From CBDFKU01 sp965248975 (lineage in GTDB: Bacteria; Chloroflexota; Dehalococcoidia; Lucifugimonadales; JAGWBF01), in the NCBI GenBank assembly GCA_965248975.1, contig CBDFKU010000016.1:62001-126000 (forward strand): DNA of 64,000 bases, given 5' to 3'. A model generated the notes under the pieces. It did no database searches and had not been told where the DNA came from. It was given only the letters and a program-made list of their open reading frames with translations. The position numbers and the translations under genes are program-made. Of the stretch, positions 32,830 to 40,245 are shown one piece after another (within the stretch, counting starts at the first letter, position 1; every line of letters begins with the position of its first letter).

Positions 32830-34236
32830 ATGGTCGGCGTCAAGGCCTTCGGAGCTCATATCCCTCTCTACCGGCTGGGGAAGGAAACGTTGGGATGGGG
32901 GTCGTCGGGGGAGAAGGCCGTGGCCAACTTCGACGAGGACAGCGTCACCATGGCGGTGGCCGCTGGGACGGAATGCCTCAAAGGCCTCGACAGGCAGCAG
33001 GTGGACGGGCTCCTGTTCGCCACAACCACGCCTCCCTACGCCGAGAAACAGTGCGCCTCCATAATAGCCACGGCCCTGGACCTGCGCCGGGACATCTTCA
33101 CTGCAGACGTCACGGGAGTGCTGCGGGCCGGCACCACCGCCCTCAAGATGGCCATGGACTCCGTAAACGCCGGATCGGCGGGCCAGGTCCTCGTCATTGC
33201 CTCCGACGCCCGCCTGGCTACGCCGCGAGGCGACATGGAGCGCAACCTGGGGGACGGCGCGGCCGCGTTGCTGCTGGCCAAAGACGGTGTGGCCGCGGCC
33301 ATAGAGGGGACCCATTTCATCAGCGAGAACATGCTGGATATGTGGCGCTCCCAGGGCGATCCCTTCATACGCTCCTGGGAGGACCGCTTCACTACAGAGG
33401 AGGGCCTGGAGCGCATCCTCCCCGACGCCGTGGGGGGCTTCATGGAAAAGCATAGCCTGACCCCCAGCGACGTTACCAAGGTAGCCCTCTACGCTCCCGA
33501 CGCCCGGCGCCACTCTCAGTTAGGCCGCCGCATGGGGTTCTCCCCCGAACAGATCCAGGACCCCCTGTTCGGGACGGTAGGCAACACCGGGGCCGCCTAC
33601 CCTCTGACCCTGCTCATTGGCGCATTGGAAGAGGCCAAGGACGGCGATCTGCTGCTCACCGTAAGCTATGGCGACGGCAGCGACATCCTGTCCTTCCGGG
33701 TAAACTCCGGCATCGAAGCTCTCAAGAACGGGCACGGCATCAAGGAGCAGGTCGAGGCCAAAAGAGTGCTGCCCAGCTACGAGACTTATGCCCGCTGGCG
33801 GGATGTGTGGACCTCGGACGCGGCGGCGAGGCGGCCCGCCCCCGCCGTGCCATCAGTTACCGCTCTATGGCGGGAGTCGGACCAGATCATTCGCCTGTAC
33901 GGCGCGAAGTGCGACCAGTGCGGCTACGTCCAGTATCCACCCCAGAGAGTCTGCACCGAGTGCCAGTCCAAGGACACATCCCAGCCAGTGCGCCTGTCAG
34001 ACAAGAAGGGAACGGTATTCACCTACTCGATGGACTATCTGGCCGGCACCACGGACAGCCCGCTGGTGGTCACAGTGGTGAACTTCGACGAGGGCGGCCG
34101 AATGCTGTGTATGATGACCGATCGGGAGCTGGACGAGGTACACGTGGGGATGCCGGTGGAGATGAGCTTCCGGAAGCTGCGGGTGGTCAACGGGATCCAC
34201 AACTACTTCTGGAAGTCGGTGCCAGCGCGGGGCTGA
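32830..34236 (+). CDS. HMG-CoA synthase-like thiolase-fold protein fused to DUF35 (OB-fold, zinc ribbon)
   Basis: 468 residues from ATG 32830 with AGGAGG upstream. The N-terminal two-thirds has the ketoacyl/HMG-CoA synthase fold: HIPLYRLGKETLGWG, VDGLLFATTTPPYAEKQ, DVTGVLRAGTTALKMAMD, ERNLGDGAAALLLA, GTVGNTGAAYPLTLLIGALEEAKDGD. The residue where archaeal HMGS has its nucleophilic Cys (CKAGT pattern) is Leu98 in VLRAGT, so standard chemistry is doubtful. The C-terminal DUF35 part begins with a zinc ribbon, CDQCGYVQYPPQRVCTEC, then an OB fold. A thiolase gene follows after 45 bases. Archaeal thiolase, HMGS and DUF35 proteins form a substrate-channelling complex; a similar partnership is inferred here. 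Confidence 0.88.
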   Translation: MVGVKAFGAHIPLYRLGKETLGWGSSGEKAVANFDEDSVTMAVAAGTECLKGLDRQQVDGLLFATTTPPYAEKQCASIIATALDLRRDIFTADVTGVLRAGTTALKMAMDSVNAGSAGQVLVIASDARLATPRGDMERNLGDGAAALLLAKDGVAAAIEGTHFISENMLDMWRSQGDPFIRSWEDRFTTEEGLERILPDAVGGFMEKHSLTPSDVTKVALYAPDARRHSQLGRRMGFSPEQIQDPLFGTVGNTGAAYPLTLLIGALEEAKDGDLLLTVSYGDGSDILSFRVNSGIEALKNGHGIKEQVEAKRVLPSYETYARWRDVWTSDAAARRPAPAVPSVTALWRESDQIIRLYGAKCDQCGYVQYPPQRVCTECQSKDTSQPVRLSDKKGTVFTYSMDYLAGTTDSPLVVTVVNFDEGGRMLCMMTDRELDEVHVGMPVEMSFRKLRVVNGIHNYFWKSVPARG

Positions 34237-34281
34237 AGGACCCATGCTACACGACGTGCTTGACATAACGAGGAGGGTACA

Positions 34282-35454
34282 ATGCAGGGAATAAAGGACC
34301 GGGTGGCGATCATCGGGATGGGCTGCACCAAGTTCGGGGAGCGATGGGACGCTGGCGCCGCCGACCTCATGGTAGAGGCGGCCTACGAGGCCTACGAGGA
34401 CGCTGGGGTGGACTCCAAGGACATCCAGGCGGCCTGGCTGGGCACGGTGCAGACCTTCAGGACCGGACAGCCCCTGGCCCAAGCCCTCAAGCTGGACTAC
34501 GTGCCCATCACCCGCGTGGAGAACGCCTGCGCCACCGCCACAGACGCCTTCCGCAACGCCAGCTACGCGGTAGCGGCGGGCATCTACGACATCGTGCTGG
34601 CAGTGGGAGTGGAGAAGCTGAAAGACTCGGGCTTCTCCGGGCTGGCCCTATCCGAAGGCGTGGGCAGCGAGGTGACCCCTCCTTCTCCCCCACCCTCCCA
34701 GTTCGCCATGGCTGCGACCCGCTACTTCCATCACCATGGGATACCCTATGAGGAAGGCAAACGCGTCCTGGCCCAGATAGCCTCCAAGAACCACCACAAC
34801 GGCACGCTGAACCCCAAGGCCCACTTCCAGCGGGAAGTCAGCGTGGACCAGATCATGAACGCTCCGATGATCGCCTGGCCCCTGGGCCTGTACGACTGCT
34901 GCGGCGTCAGTGATGGCGCGGCGGCGGCGATCATCACCACGCCGGAGATCGCCAAGAGCTTCCGGCGGGACTACGTGCTGGTCAAGGGCCTGGGGTTGGC
35001 TGTCGGATCCTTCGGCCTGCTCAGGGACGACTGGGACTTCGTCCACTTCCCCGAGAACGTGCGGGCGGGACAGGCGGCCTACCAGGAGGCTGGAATCGAA
35101 AACCCCCGTGAAGAGATCGACATGGCCATCGTCCACGACTGCTTCACCATCACCGAGCTGATCATCGCAGAGGACCTGGGCTTCAGCCCCAGGGGCAGGG
35201 CTCGGGAGGACGTCGAGAACGGCAGCTTCACCCTGGAGGGAGACCTTCCCATCAACACCGATGGCGGGCTGAAGTGCTTCGGCCACCCCATCGGGGCCAG
35301 CGGCATCCGCATGATCTACGAGGTATACAAGCAGCTCCAGGGGAAGGCAGGTCCCCGCCAACTCCAGAAGGCCGACCTGGGGCTGACCCACAACCTGGGA
35401 GGCCGCCCCGGCTCCTTCACCGCTTCGGTAGCGGTCTTCGGCGCCGCCGAGTAG
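34282..35454 (+). CDS. thiolase-family protein (acetyl-CoA acetyltransferase / SCP-x-like)
   Basis: 390 residues from ATG 34282 after GAGGAGGG. It has the complete thiolase catalytic set: Cys83 in VENACATATDAF, the second-domain Cys287 in HDCFTITE and His335 in KCFGHPIGASG. It differs from classical biosynthetic thiolases in the short N-terminal loop and resembles the SCP2-like and archaeal thiolases that work with a DUF35 partner, exactly what the upstream gene encodes. Possible roles are acetoacetyl-CoA formation or cleavage, or a retro-aldol step in side-chain degradation as in Ltp2-DUF35 systems. The hicB start lies 18 bases downstream. Confidence 0.92.
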   Translation: MQGIKDRVAIIGMGCTKFGERWDAGAADLMVEAAYEAYEDAGVDSKDIQAAWLGTVQTFRTGQPLAQALKLDYVPITRVENACATATDAFRNASYAVAAGIYDIVLAVGVEKLKDSGFSGLALSEGVGSEVTPPSPPPSQFAMAATRYFHHHGIPYEEGKRVLAQIASKNHHNGTLNPKAHFQREVSVDQIMNAPMIAWPLGLYDCCGVSDGAAAAIITTPEIAKSFRRDYVLVKGLGLAVGSFGLLRDDWDFVHFPENVRAGQAAYQEAGIENPREEIDMAIVHDCFTITELIIAEDLGFSPRGRAREDVENGSFTLEGDLPINTDGGLKCFGHPIGASGIRMIYEVYKQLQGKAGPRQLQKADLGLTHNLGGRPGSFTASVAVFGAAE

Positions 35455-35472
35455 TGAGGGAGGACTACTACC

Positions 35473-35709
35473 GTGGGTGCGCGGTGCTTTCAAGTGTCGC
35501 TGGAGTGGGACGCCGAAGATTGTGTTTGGGTTACTTACGTGCCAGTGCTCAACTACCTCTCTACCTTCGGAGAGACCCGAGAAGAGGCACTTTCCAATAC
35601 AGAGGAGGCTGTCATCGGCTACCTGGAGGCTGCAGCTCGGGAGAGGCTGCCCGTTCCCGCCGGAAACACCGCAGCCGAACTGGTCTCGATTGAGATTATG
35701 GTCCCGTGA
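35473..35709 (+). CDS. hicB: HicB-family antitoxin
   Basis: 78 residues from GTG 35473 with GGGAGGA about 9 bases before it. The partial RNase-H-like HicB fold is evident: FQVSLEWDAEDCVWVTYVPVLNYLSTFGETREEALSNTEEAVIGYLEAAARERLPVP. HicB binds and neutralises the HicA mRNA interferase and usually represses its own operon; no C-terminal DNA-binding domain is visible in this short form. The stop codon overlaps the GTG start of a frameshifted hicA immediately downstream. The order antitoxin then toxin is the reverse of the Escherichia coli arrangement. Confidence 0.88.
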   Translation: MGARCFQVSLEWDAEDCVWVTYVPVLNYLSTFGETREEALSNTEEAVIGYLEAAARERLPVPAGNTAAELVSIEIMVP

Positions 35710-35940
35710 CACGATTGCCGCGGGTGAGCGGCAGGGACATGCCGCGAGCCTCGCGGCAAGGCGGGTTTCGCCTATCCCACGTTCGTGGCAGTCATCATTA
35801 TCTGCGGAAGCCCTGAGCCCCCGGCTTGGTTGTGGGTACCGGTCCACGGCAATCGAAGTCTACCGGTCGGTACCATTCGCTCCATTCTGCGGCAGGCTGA
35901 GCTGACTCCCGAGGGACTCGTTAGCTTGCCAAGGGTTTGA
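35706..35940 (+). pseudogene. hicA: HicA-family mRNA interferase, frameshifted
   Basis: GTG 35706 overlaps the hicB stop (GTGA). It encodes VTRLPRVSGRDMPRASRQGG then FRLSHVRGSHHYLRKP before TGA at 35814-35816. Starting again one base later at GAG 35815, the frame continues EPPAWLWVPVHGNRSLPV then GTIRSILRQAELTPEGLV and ends at TGA 35938-35940. Joined, this is a full-length HicA double-stranded-RNA-binding fold of about 77 residues, with the catalytic GSHH motif and the characteristic VPVHxxxxLPxGTIRSILRQAxL ending. A one-base insertion near 35811-35817 breaks it. It is either a disarmed toxin or a sequencing error. Confidence 0.85.
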
Positions 35941-36038
35941 GAAGTTCCCTTCAAGGCGTTCATGCCGTGTGGTCCGGACAGCGCAGGGTTCGGGGCCATG
36001 CAACCGGATCCCTTGAACTAACGTTTCTCCGGTCAACA

Positions 36039-36080
36039 ATGTTATGTCAACGCCCTGGTATGATTTCTTTAACATAACAT
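36039..36080. repeat. AT-rich 9-bp inverted repeat
   Basis: ATGTTATGT (36039-36047) and ACATAACAT (36072-36080) are perfect inverted copies 24 bases apart, in an AT-rich stretch between hicA and the end of hflX, which is transcribed towards it. The outer bases (ACA and TTGT) extend the symmetry imperfectly. Confidence 0.5.
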
Positions 36081-36128
36081 ATATTGTGCGAACCAATGGG
36101 TCGGGGAGAACCCGGGGACTGACTCACC

Positions 36129-37286
36129 CTATCTTCGGGCCGCGATCGACGGACTCACCACTCCGAGCTTCTCCAGTAGCTGTCCCGTCTCCTCCAGCAG
36201 GTCTTTCAGGTTCCAGCCCAGAGCCGCGGAGACCAGAACGCCAGGATGCTGGGAGAGTATGGGCAACTCGTCCACGTGTTCCCCATTGTCACGAGGTACC
36301 ACCAGGTCCATCTTGTTCACCACCATGAGCTTCGGTTTGTCTCCCAGCCCCAGCTCGTCCAGGGTTTTACCCACCACCTCCGTCTGCTCCGGCGCCTTGG
36401 GATGAGTGATGTCGATGACATGGAGGAGAAGGTCGGTTTGCTGAAGCTCTTCCAGGGTCGCCCTGAAAGCGTCGACCACGGTGGGAGGCAGCTTGTGAAT
36501 GAACCCCACGGTGTCCGTGAGGAGCACCTGGCCCCCGGCCGGCAGCCAGATGCGCCGGGTCACCGGGTCGAGAGTGGAGAAGGGCTGATTCTGGACGGCG
36601 ACTCCGGCTTCGCTCAGGGCGTTGAACAAGGTGCTTTTGCCAGCGTTGGTGTAGCCGACCAAGGATACCACCGGGAGCCGGGCCTGCTTGCGCCGGCTCA
36701 TATAGGACACCCTTCGCTGACTGACCTGCTTGAGCTCGGCCTCCAGCCTCTGGATTCTTTTGCGGATGAGACGCCGGTCCGTTTCCAGCTGGGTCTCGCC
36801 GGGACCCCTGGTGCCTATCCCTCCGCCAAGACGCTCCAGATGGGACCACTGGCCTACCAGCCGTGGCAGCAGGTACTGATGCTGGGCCAGCTCCACCTGC
36901 AACTGGCCCTCGCGGGTCCGGGCATTGCGGGAGAAGATGTCCAGGATCAGGGCCGTCCTGTCGATGATTTTAACTTCCAGAACGTTTTCCAGGTTCTTTT
37001 GCTGGGTGGGCGTTAGCTCGTCGTCGAAGATGATCAGGCTGCACTGGGTCTCGGCCTGGAGGCGCTTGAGCTCGTCCAGCTTTCCGGTTCCCAGATAGTG
37101 GTTGCTGTACTTCTCCAGACGTTGCCCGACGGTGGAGACCACCTCGGCTCCGGCGGCGCCTGCCAGGAGCGCCAACTCTTCCAGGGACTCCTCCAGGCTC
37201 CACAGAGGGTCCTTGTCTTTGAGGGCAACCCCAACCAGAAGGGCCCTTTCGGCGGATGGACCGGTCCTTATCTGTGCTTTGGGTAT
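36129..37286 (-). CDS. hflX: ribosome-associated GTPase HflX
   Basis: HflX binds and splits stalled 70S ribosomes and has GTPase activity. The N-terminal glycine-rich domain contains YLGTGKLDELKRL and GGGIGTRGPGETQLETDRRLIRKRI; the G domain has GYTNAGKST (G1), DTVGF (G3) and NKMD (G4). I place the start at an ATA codon (37284-37286), six bases after AGGAGG, which overlaps the stop of the upstream dapL gene; this gives 385 residues beginning IPKAQIRTGPSAERALLVG. The first canonical start (37403) would create a 107-base overlap and a 39-residue low-complexity Arg/Pro extension. ATA could also be a miscalled ATG. It is the last gene of the long minus operon. Confidence 0.9.
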   Translation of the reverse strand: MPKAQIRTGPSAERALLVGVALKDKDPLWSLEESLEELALLAGAAGAEVVSTVGQRLEKYSNHYLGTGKLDELKRLQAETQCSLIIFDDELTPTQQKNLENVLEVKIIDRTALILDIFSRNARTREGQLQVELAQHQYLLPRLVGQWSHLERLGGGIGTRGPGETQLETDRRLIRKRIQRLEAELKQVSQRRVSYMSRRKQARLPVVSLVGYTNAGKSTLFNALSEAGVAVQNQPFSTLDPVTRRIWLPAGGQVLLTDTVGFIHKLPPTVVDAFRATLEELQQTDLLLHVIDITHPKAPEQTEVVGKTLDELGLGDKPKLMVVNKMDLVVPRDNGEHVDELPILSQHPGVLVSAALGWNLKDLLEETGQLLEKLGVVSPSIAARR

Positions 37287-37298
37287 GGGCGGCCTCCT
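37284..37298 (-). promoter_or_regulatory. Shine-Dalgarno and AUA start context of hflX
   Basis: On the minus strand: TAGGAGG, where TAG is the dapL stop, then CCGCCC, then ATA. The arrangement is ideal for coupled re-initiation except for the start codon. Confidence 0.55.
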
Positions 37299-38475
37299 AG
37301 CTTCCCTGGGGAGCGGGGATGGTCCAGGACGCCAGCCTCTCGACGCCCGTGTCCACCCGCTCGTCAGGGGTCGTGAGGGAGAAGCGTATGTATCCCTCGC
37401 CATACTTACCGTAGCTTGATCCGGGGGTCACCACGATGTTTCGGTCGTCCAGGAGCCGGGCAGCGAACTCAGCGGAAGTAAACCCCTCGGGGACCCTGGC
37501 CCAGACGTACAGGCAGGCCTTGGGCGGAGTGACCCTCAGACCGATCCGGGTCAGCACGTCCACCAGCTTGTCCCTGCGGCGCTGGTATATGGCGTTGTTC
37601 TGCTGGATAGGCTCCTGGGAGCCGGACAACGCCTCCATGGCCATCTCCTGGATAGCCTGGGGTATGCCAGAGTCTAGGTTCGACTTGATCCTGAACAGGG
37701 CCCTTATCATTTCAGTGTTCCCCACCACCATGCCGATGCGCCAGCCGGTCATATTGAAGCACTTGGAGAGGGAGTGGAACTCGATGCCCACCTCTGCGGC
37801 GCCTTCGACTTCCATGAAGCTGGGCGCCCTGTAGCCGTCAAATACTACCTCGCTGTAGGCAGCGTCGTGGAGCACGGCGACGTCGTAGCGGTGGGCGAAG
37901 TCCACCGCCTGCCGGTAGTACTCCAAAGTAGCCGTTCCCGCCGTCGGGTTGTTGGGGTAGTTAAGCCACATCACTTTGGCGTCCCGGGCGACGTCAGCGG
38001 GTATGGCTTCCAGGTCGGGCAGCCAGCCGTTCTCTTCCAGCAGGGGCATGGGGTAGCTCTCTGCCCCGGCGAACATAGTGCCCACTCCGTACACCGGGTA
38101 GGCAGGGTCCGGAACCAGAGCCACGTCTCCCGGGTCCAGGAAACAGAAAGCGGCGTGGCCGATCCCTTCTTTGGCGCCGATGAGGGGCAGGACCTCCTTG
38201 TCCGGGTCCAGCTTCACGTCAAACCGGCTCTTGTACCAGTCGGCGATGGCGCGGCGCAGCTCGGGAAGGCCGTCGGTCTCCGGGTAGCGGTGATTGGGAG
38301 GGCTGTGGGAGGCCTGCACCAGGCGGTCCACTATGTGGGAGGGTGTAGGGATGTCAGGGTCGCCGATGCCGAAGGTGACCACGTCCTCTCCGGCGGCCCG
38401 CTTCTCGGCCAGAATGCGGGATATCTCCACGAAGGGATAGGGCGCCAGCTGGTCAAGGCGCTTGGAGAATTTCAT
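37297..38475 (-). CDS. dapL: LL-diaminopimelate aminotransferase-like PLP enzyme
   Basis: 392 residues from ATG 38475, a class I aminotransferase. Visible are FGIGDPDIPTPSHIVDRLVQA, YPETDGLPELRRAIADWYKSRFDV, IGAKEGIGHAAFCFLDPGD, LNYPNNPTAGTATLEYY with the PLP-contacting Asn, and FHSLSKCFNMTGWRIGMVVG with the Schiff-base Lys near residue 234. The sequence style matches DapL-type transaminases, which convert tetrahydrodipicolinate to LL-diaminopimelate in one step. The neighbouring dapF supports a lysine and cell-wall precursor role, although a broader aminotransferase cannot be excluded. Its stop codon overlaps the hflX ribosome site. Confidence 0.88.
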   Translation of the reverse strand: MKFSKRLDQLAPYPFVEISRILAEKRAAGEDVVTFGIGDPDIPTPSHIVDRLVQASHSPPNHRYPETDGLPELRRAIADWYKSRFDVKLDPDKEVLPLIGAKEGIGHAAFCFLDPGDVALVPDPAYPVYGVGTMFAGAESYPMPLLEENGWLPDLEAIPADVARDAKVMWLNYPNNPTAGTATLEYYRQAVDFAHRYDVAVLHDAAYSEVVFDGYRAPSFMEVEGAAEVGIEFHSLSKCFNMTGWRIGMVVGNTEMIRALFRIKSNLDSGIPQAIQEMAMEALSGSQEPIQQNNAIYQRRRDKLVDVLTRIGLRVTPPKACLYVWARVPEGFTSAEFAARLLDDRNIVVTPGSSYGKYGEGYIRFSLTTPDERVDTGVERLASWTIPAPQGS

Positions 38476-38509
38476 TCAGTCCTGCCTTCAATTCTGGTTG
38501 TTTCATAGG

Positions 38510-39361
38510 TTATAGATAACCTTCAGGGGTCAGCAGTTCAAGAGTTGGATCGAGTTCTTTGTAGGGCAACGTATCAAGACGATTCCAGTTTTCGTCTCCT
38601 TTTTCCAACCGTCTGCTTACTTCTTCTAGTGGTACAATCCAGACGCTATCCAAATTTTCGAAATATTGCTGAAGAAATTTGTTGGAACCACTGTATTCAG
38701 GTAGATCCGCGATCCATTCTTTTAGTTCTTCAGCTTCATCCACCGTGTTAACAAGGACACGTGGCAATGAGAGAACTGGCTTGTCAGAGTTTGGGTAGGT
38801 GGCGGACGGCAATAAAAGAGGAACTCCCTCCGCTGGGGGGATCCCGAGAACAAGACATTGGTTAGACTCAGGCTTGGCACGCCATTCCCGTTCATGGGTC
38901 CAGTCAACCGGGTAGCGGAAAGTCTCGTGTGGTATGGGCGCGTAGCGCACCCATAGATATTTACGTTCATCAGGAAGGCTATTCAGCAGACTTTCGTCTC
39001 CATAAATGACCGGCCTGCCTCCATATTCATAAAGGTGCCATTTGTGCATCACTACGCCGTACGGGTGGTAACGACCAGACAATACTGCACAAGACTTGAT
39101 GAACGCATCTAGCGGCTGTTCTGTAAAACAAACAGCTGGGCGCGGACCCTTTATCGTATCTTCTTGTCCACCGACGGTAAACCGGGCCTTCGGTGCAAAG
39201 GTAGGCATCAGATAACCGGAACTCAGTATTGACTTTAAAATATCAAACGGTTTTACATATTTTTTGTCGATAACTTTGCCCCGCGTCCAATGGATAACGT
39301 AATCCGTAAGGTCAGCTCTAGCCGTCCTTATCTTTCGCCAGTCTGGTAGAATAAGCGTTTT
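38510..39361 (-). CDS. AbiGi/DUF2971-like protein, start codon not identifiable
   Basis: The first Met (39208) gives 232 residues, but the frame stays open for 51 more codons up to TAA at 39362-39364, and these read like protein: LILPDWRKIRTARADL then TDYVIHWTRGKVIDKKYV. No ATG, GTG or TTG exists in that part. The rest has PAVCFTEQPLDAF, YHPYGVVMHKW, GGRPVIYG and WTHEREWR, the layout I associate with defence-linked AbiGi/DUF2971-type proteins of unknown activity. By eye the DNA is much AT-richer than both flanks and codon choice differs, so it looks acquired and inserted between dapF and dapL. The start may be lost, non-canonical, or hidden by an error at the six-base homopolymer near 39358-39363. 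Confidence 0.6.
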   Translation of the reverse strand, partial: KTLILPDWRKIRTARADLTDYVIHWTRGKVIDKKYVKPFDILKSILSSGYLMPTFAPKARFTVGGQEDTIKGPRPAVCFTEQPLDAFIKSCAVLSGRYHPYGVVMHKWHLYEYGGRPVIYGDESLLNSLPDERKYLWVRYAPIPHETFRYPVDWTHEREWRAKPESNQCLVLGIPPAEGVPLLLPSATYPNSDKPVLSLPRVLVNTVDEAEELKEWIADLPEYSGSNKFLQQYFENLDSVWIVPLEEVSRRLEKGDENWNRLDTLPYKELDPTLELLTPEGYL

Positions 39362-39387
39362 TTACGATCCCCGATCCGTCACAAGTG

Positions 39388-40245
39388 TTATTCTCTCCAC
39401 TCGCCCTCGAACACCTCAACCGCATCGCCCTCCAGGTATACCTGGCCCCGGCCATCCCAGTCGACTTTGAGGGTGCCTCCCGGAAGTGTTATGTCAACCG
39501 ACTCTCCGGTGAAGCCCAGTAGCCGGGAGGCCACGGCGATCGCGGATGCGCCGCTGCCGCAGGCCATGGTCTCTCCCGAGCCGCGCTCCCACACCCGGGA
39601 AGTGAGCTTCCCATCTCCTTCGACGTTCACGATCTCGAAGTTGACCCGGCGGGGGAACATGGGGTGGTGCTCCACCTTCGGCCCGATCGTGTGCAGAGGA
39701 AACCTCTCCACCGGCTCCGGGATGAAGGCGATGGCGTGGGGATTCCCCATCGACACGAAGCTAAGCTTGAGGGAGGTCCCGTCGACCTGCACCGGATAGT
39801 TCACCACGGCCCCGCCCGCCTTCTCCTGAGGAGCGGAGTCCAGCACCACCGGCACCTTGTCTGGCTCGAGGCGGGGTGCGCCCATGGCAACCCTGGCCCG
39901 GACCACCTTTTTGCCCTCCATGAGGGGCTCCACCGTCCTGATGCCTGCCAGGGTCTCCACCCGCAGTCCCGTTCCGTCGGGGCGGGCGATGGCTCGCTCG
40001 ATGGCGTACTTGGCGAAGCACCGGATGCCGTTTCCACACATCTCCCCCTCAGAGCCGTCGGCATTGAACATGCGCATCTTCAAATGGGCAACATGGGACG
40101 GCAGGATGAGTATAATGCCGTCGCCGCCCACGCCGAAGTGGCGGTCGCTCATTGCTTGTGACAGAGTCGGCCAGTCGGCCTGCAGCGACCGGGCGTCGAT
40201 GAAGATGTAGTCGTTGCCCGCTCCGTGCATCTTGGTGAACTTCAT
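39388..40245 (-). CDS. dapF: diaminopimelate epimerase
   Basis: 285 residues from ATG 40245. It interconverts LL- and meso-diaminopimelate for lysine and peptidoglycan. The two-base catalytic cysteines are present: C70 in MCGNGIRCFAKY and the second in METMACGSGASAIAVA-type sequence near residue 230. The N-terminal MKFTKMHGAGNDYIFIDA and GVGGDGIILI are typical. Start and stop overlap with miaA as ATGA, implying coupled translation. The expected lysine partner dapL is separated from it only by the AT-rich AbiGi-like insertion. Confidence 0.97.
   Translation of the reverse strand: MKFTKMHGAGNDYIFIDARSLQADWPTLSQAMSDRHFGVGGDGIILILPSHVAHLKMRMFNADGSEGEMCGNGIRCFAKYAIERAIARPDGTGLRVETLAGIRTVEPLMEGKKVVRARVAMGAPRLEPDKVPVVLDSAPQEKAGGAVVNYPVQVDGTSLKLSFVSMGNPHAIAFIPEPVERFPLHTIGPKVEHHPMFPRRVNFEIVNVEGDGKLTSRVWERGSGETMACGSGASAIAVASRLLGFTGESVDITLPGGTLKVDWDGRGQVYLEGDAVEVFEGEWRE

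Noticed and set aside
35477..35905. 142-residue plus-strand open frame
   Set aside because: It runs over hicB and part of hicA in a different frame and has no family-like pattern; the HicB and joined HicA readings are far better.
37287..37403. 39-residue N-terminal extension of HflX
   Set aside because: Arg/Pro/Ser-rich translation of the dapL 3' end; no ribosome site, while an ideal one precedes codon ATA at 37286.
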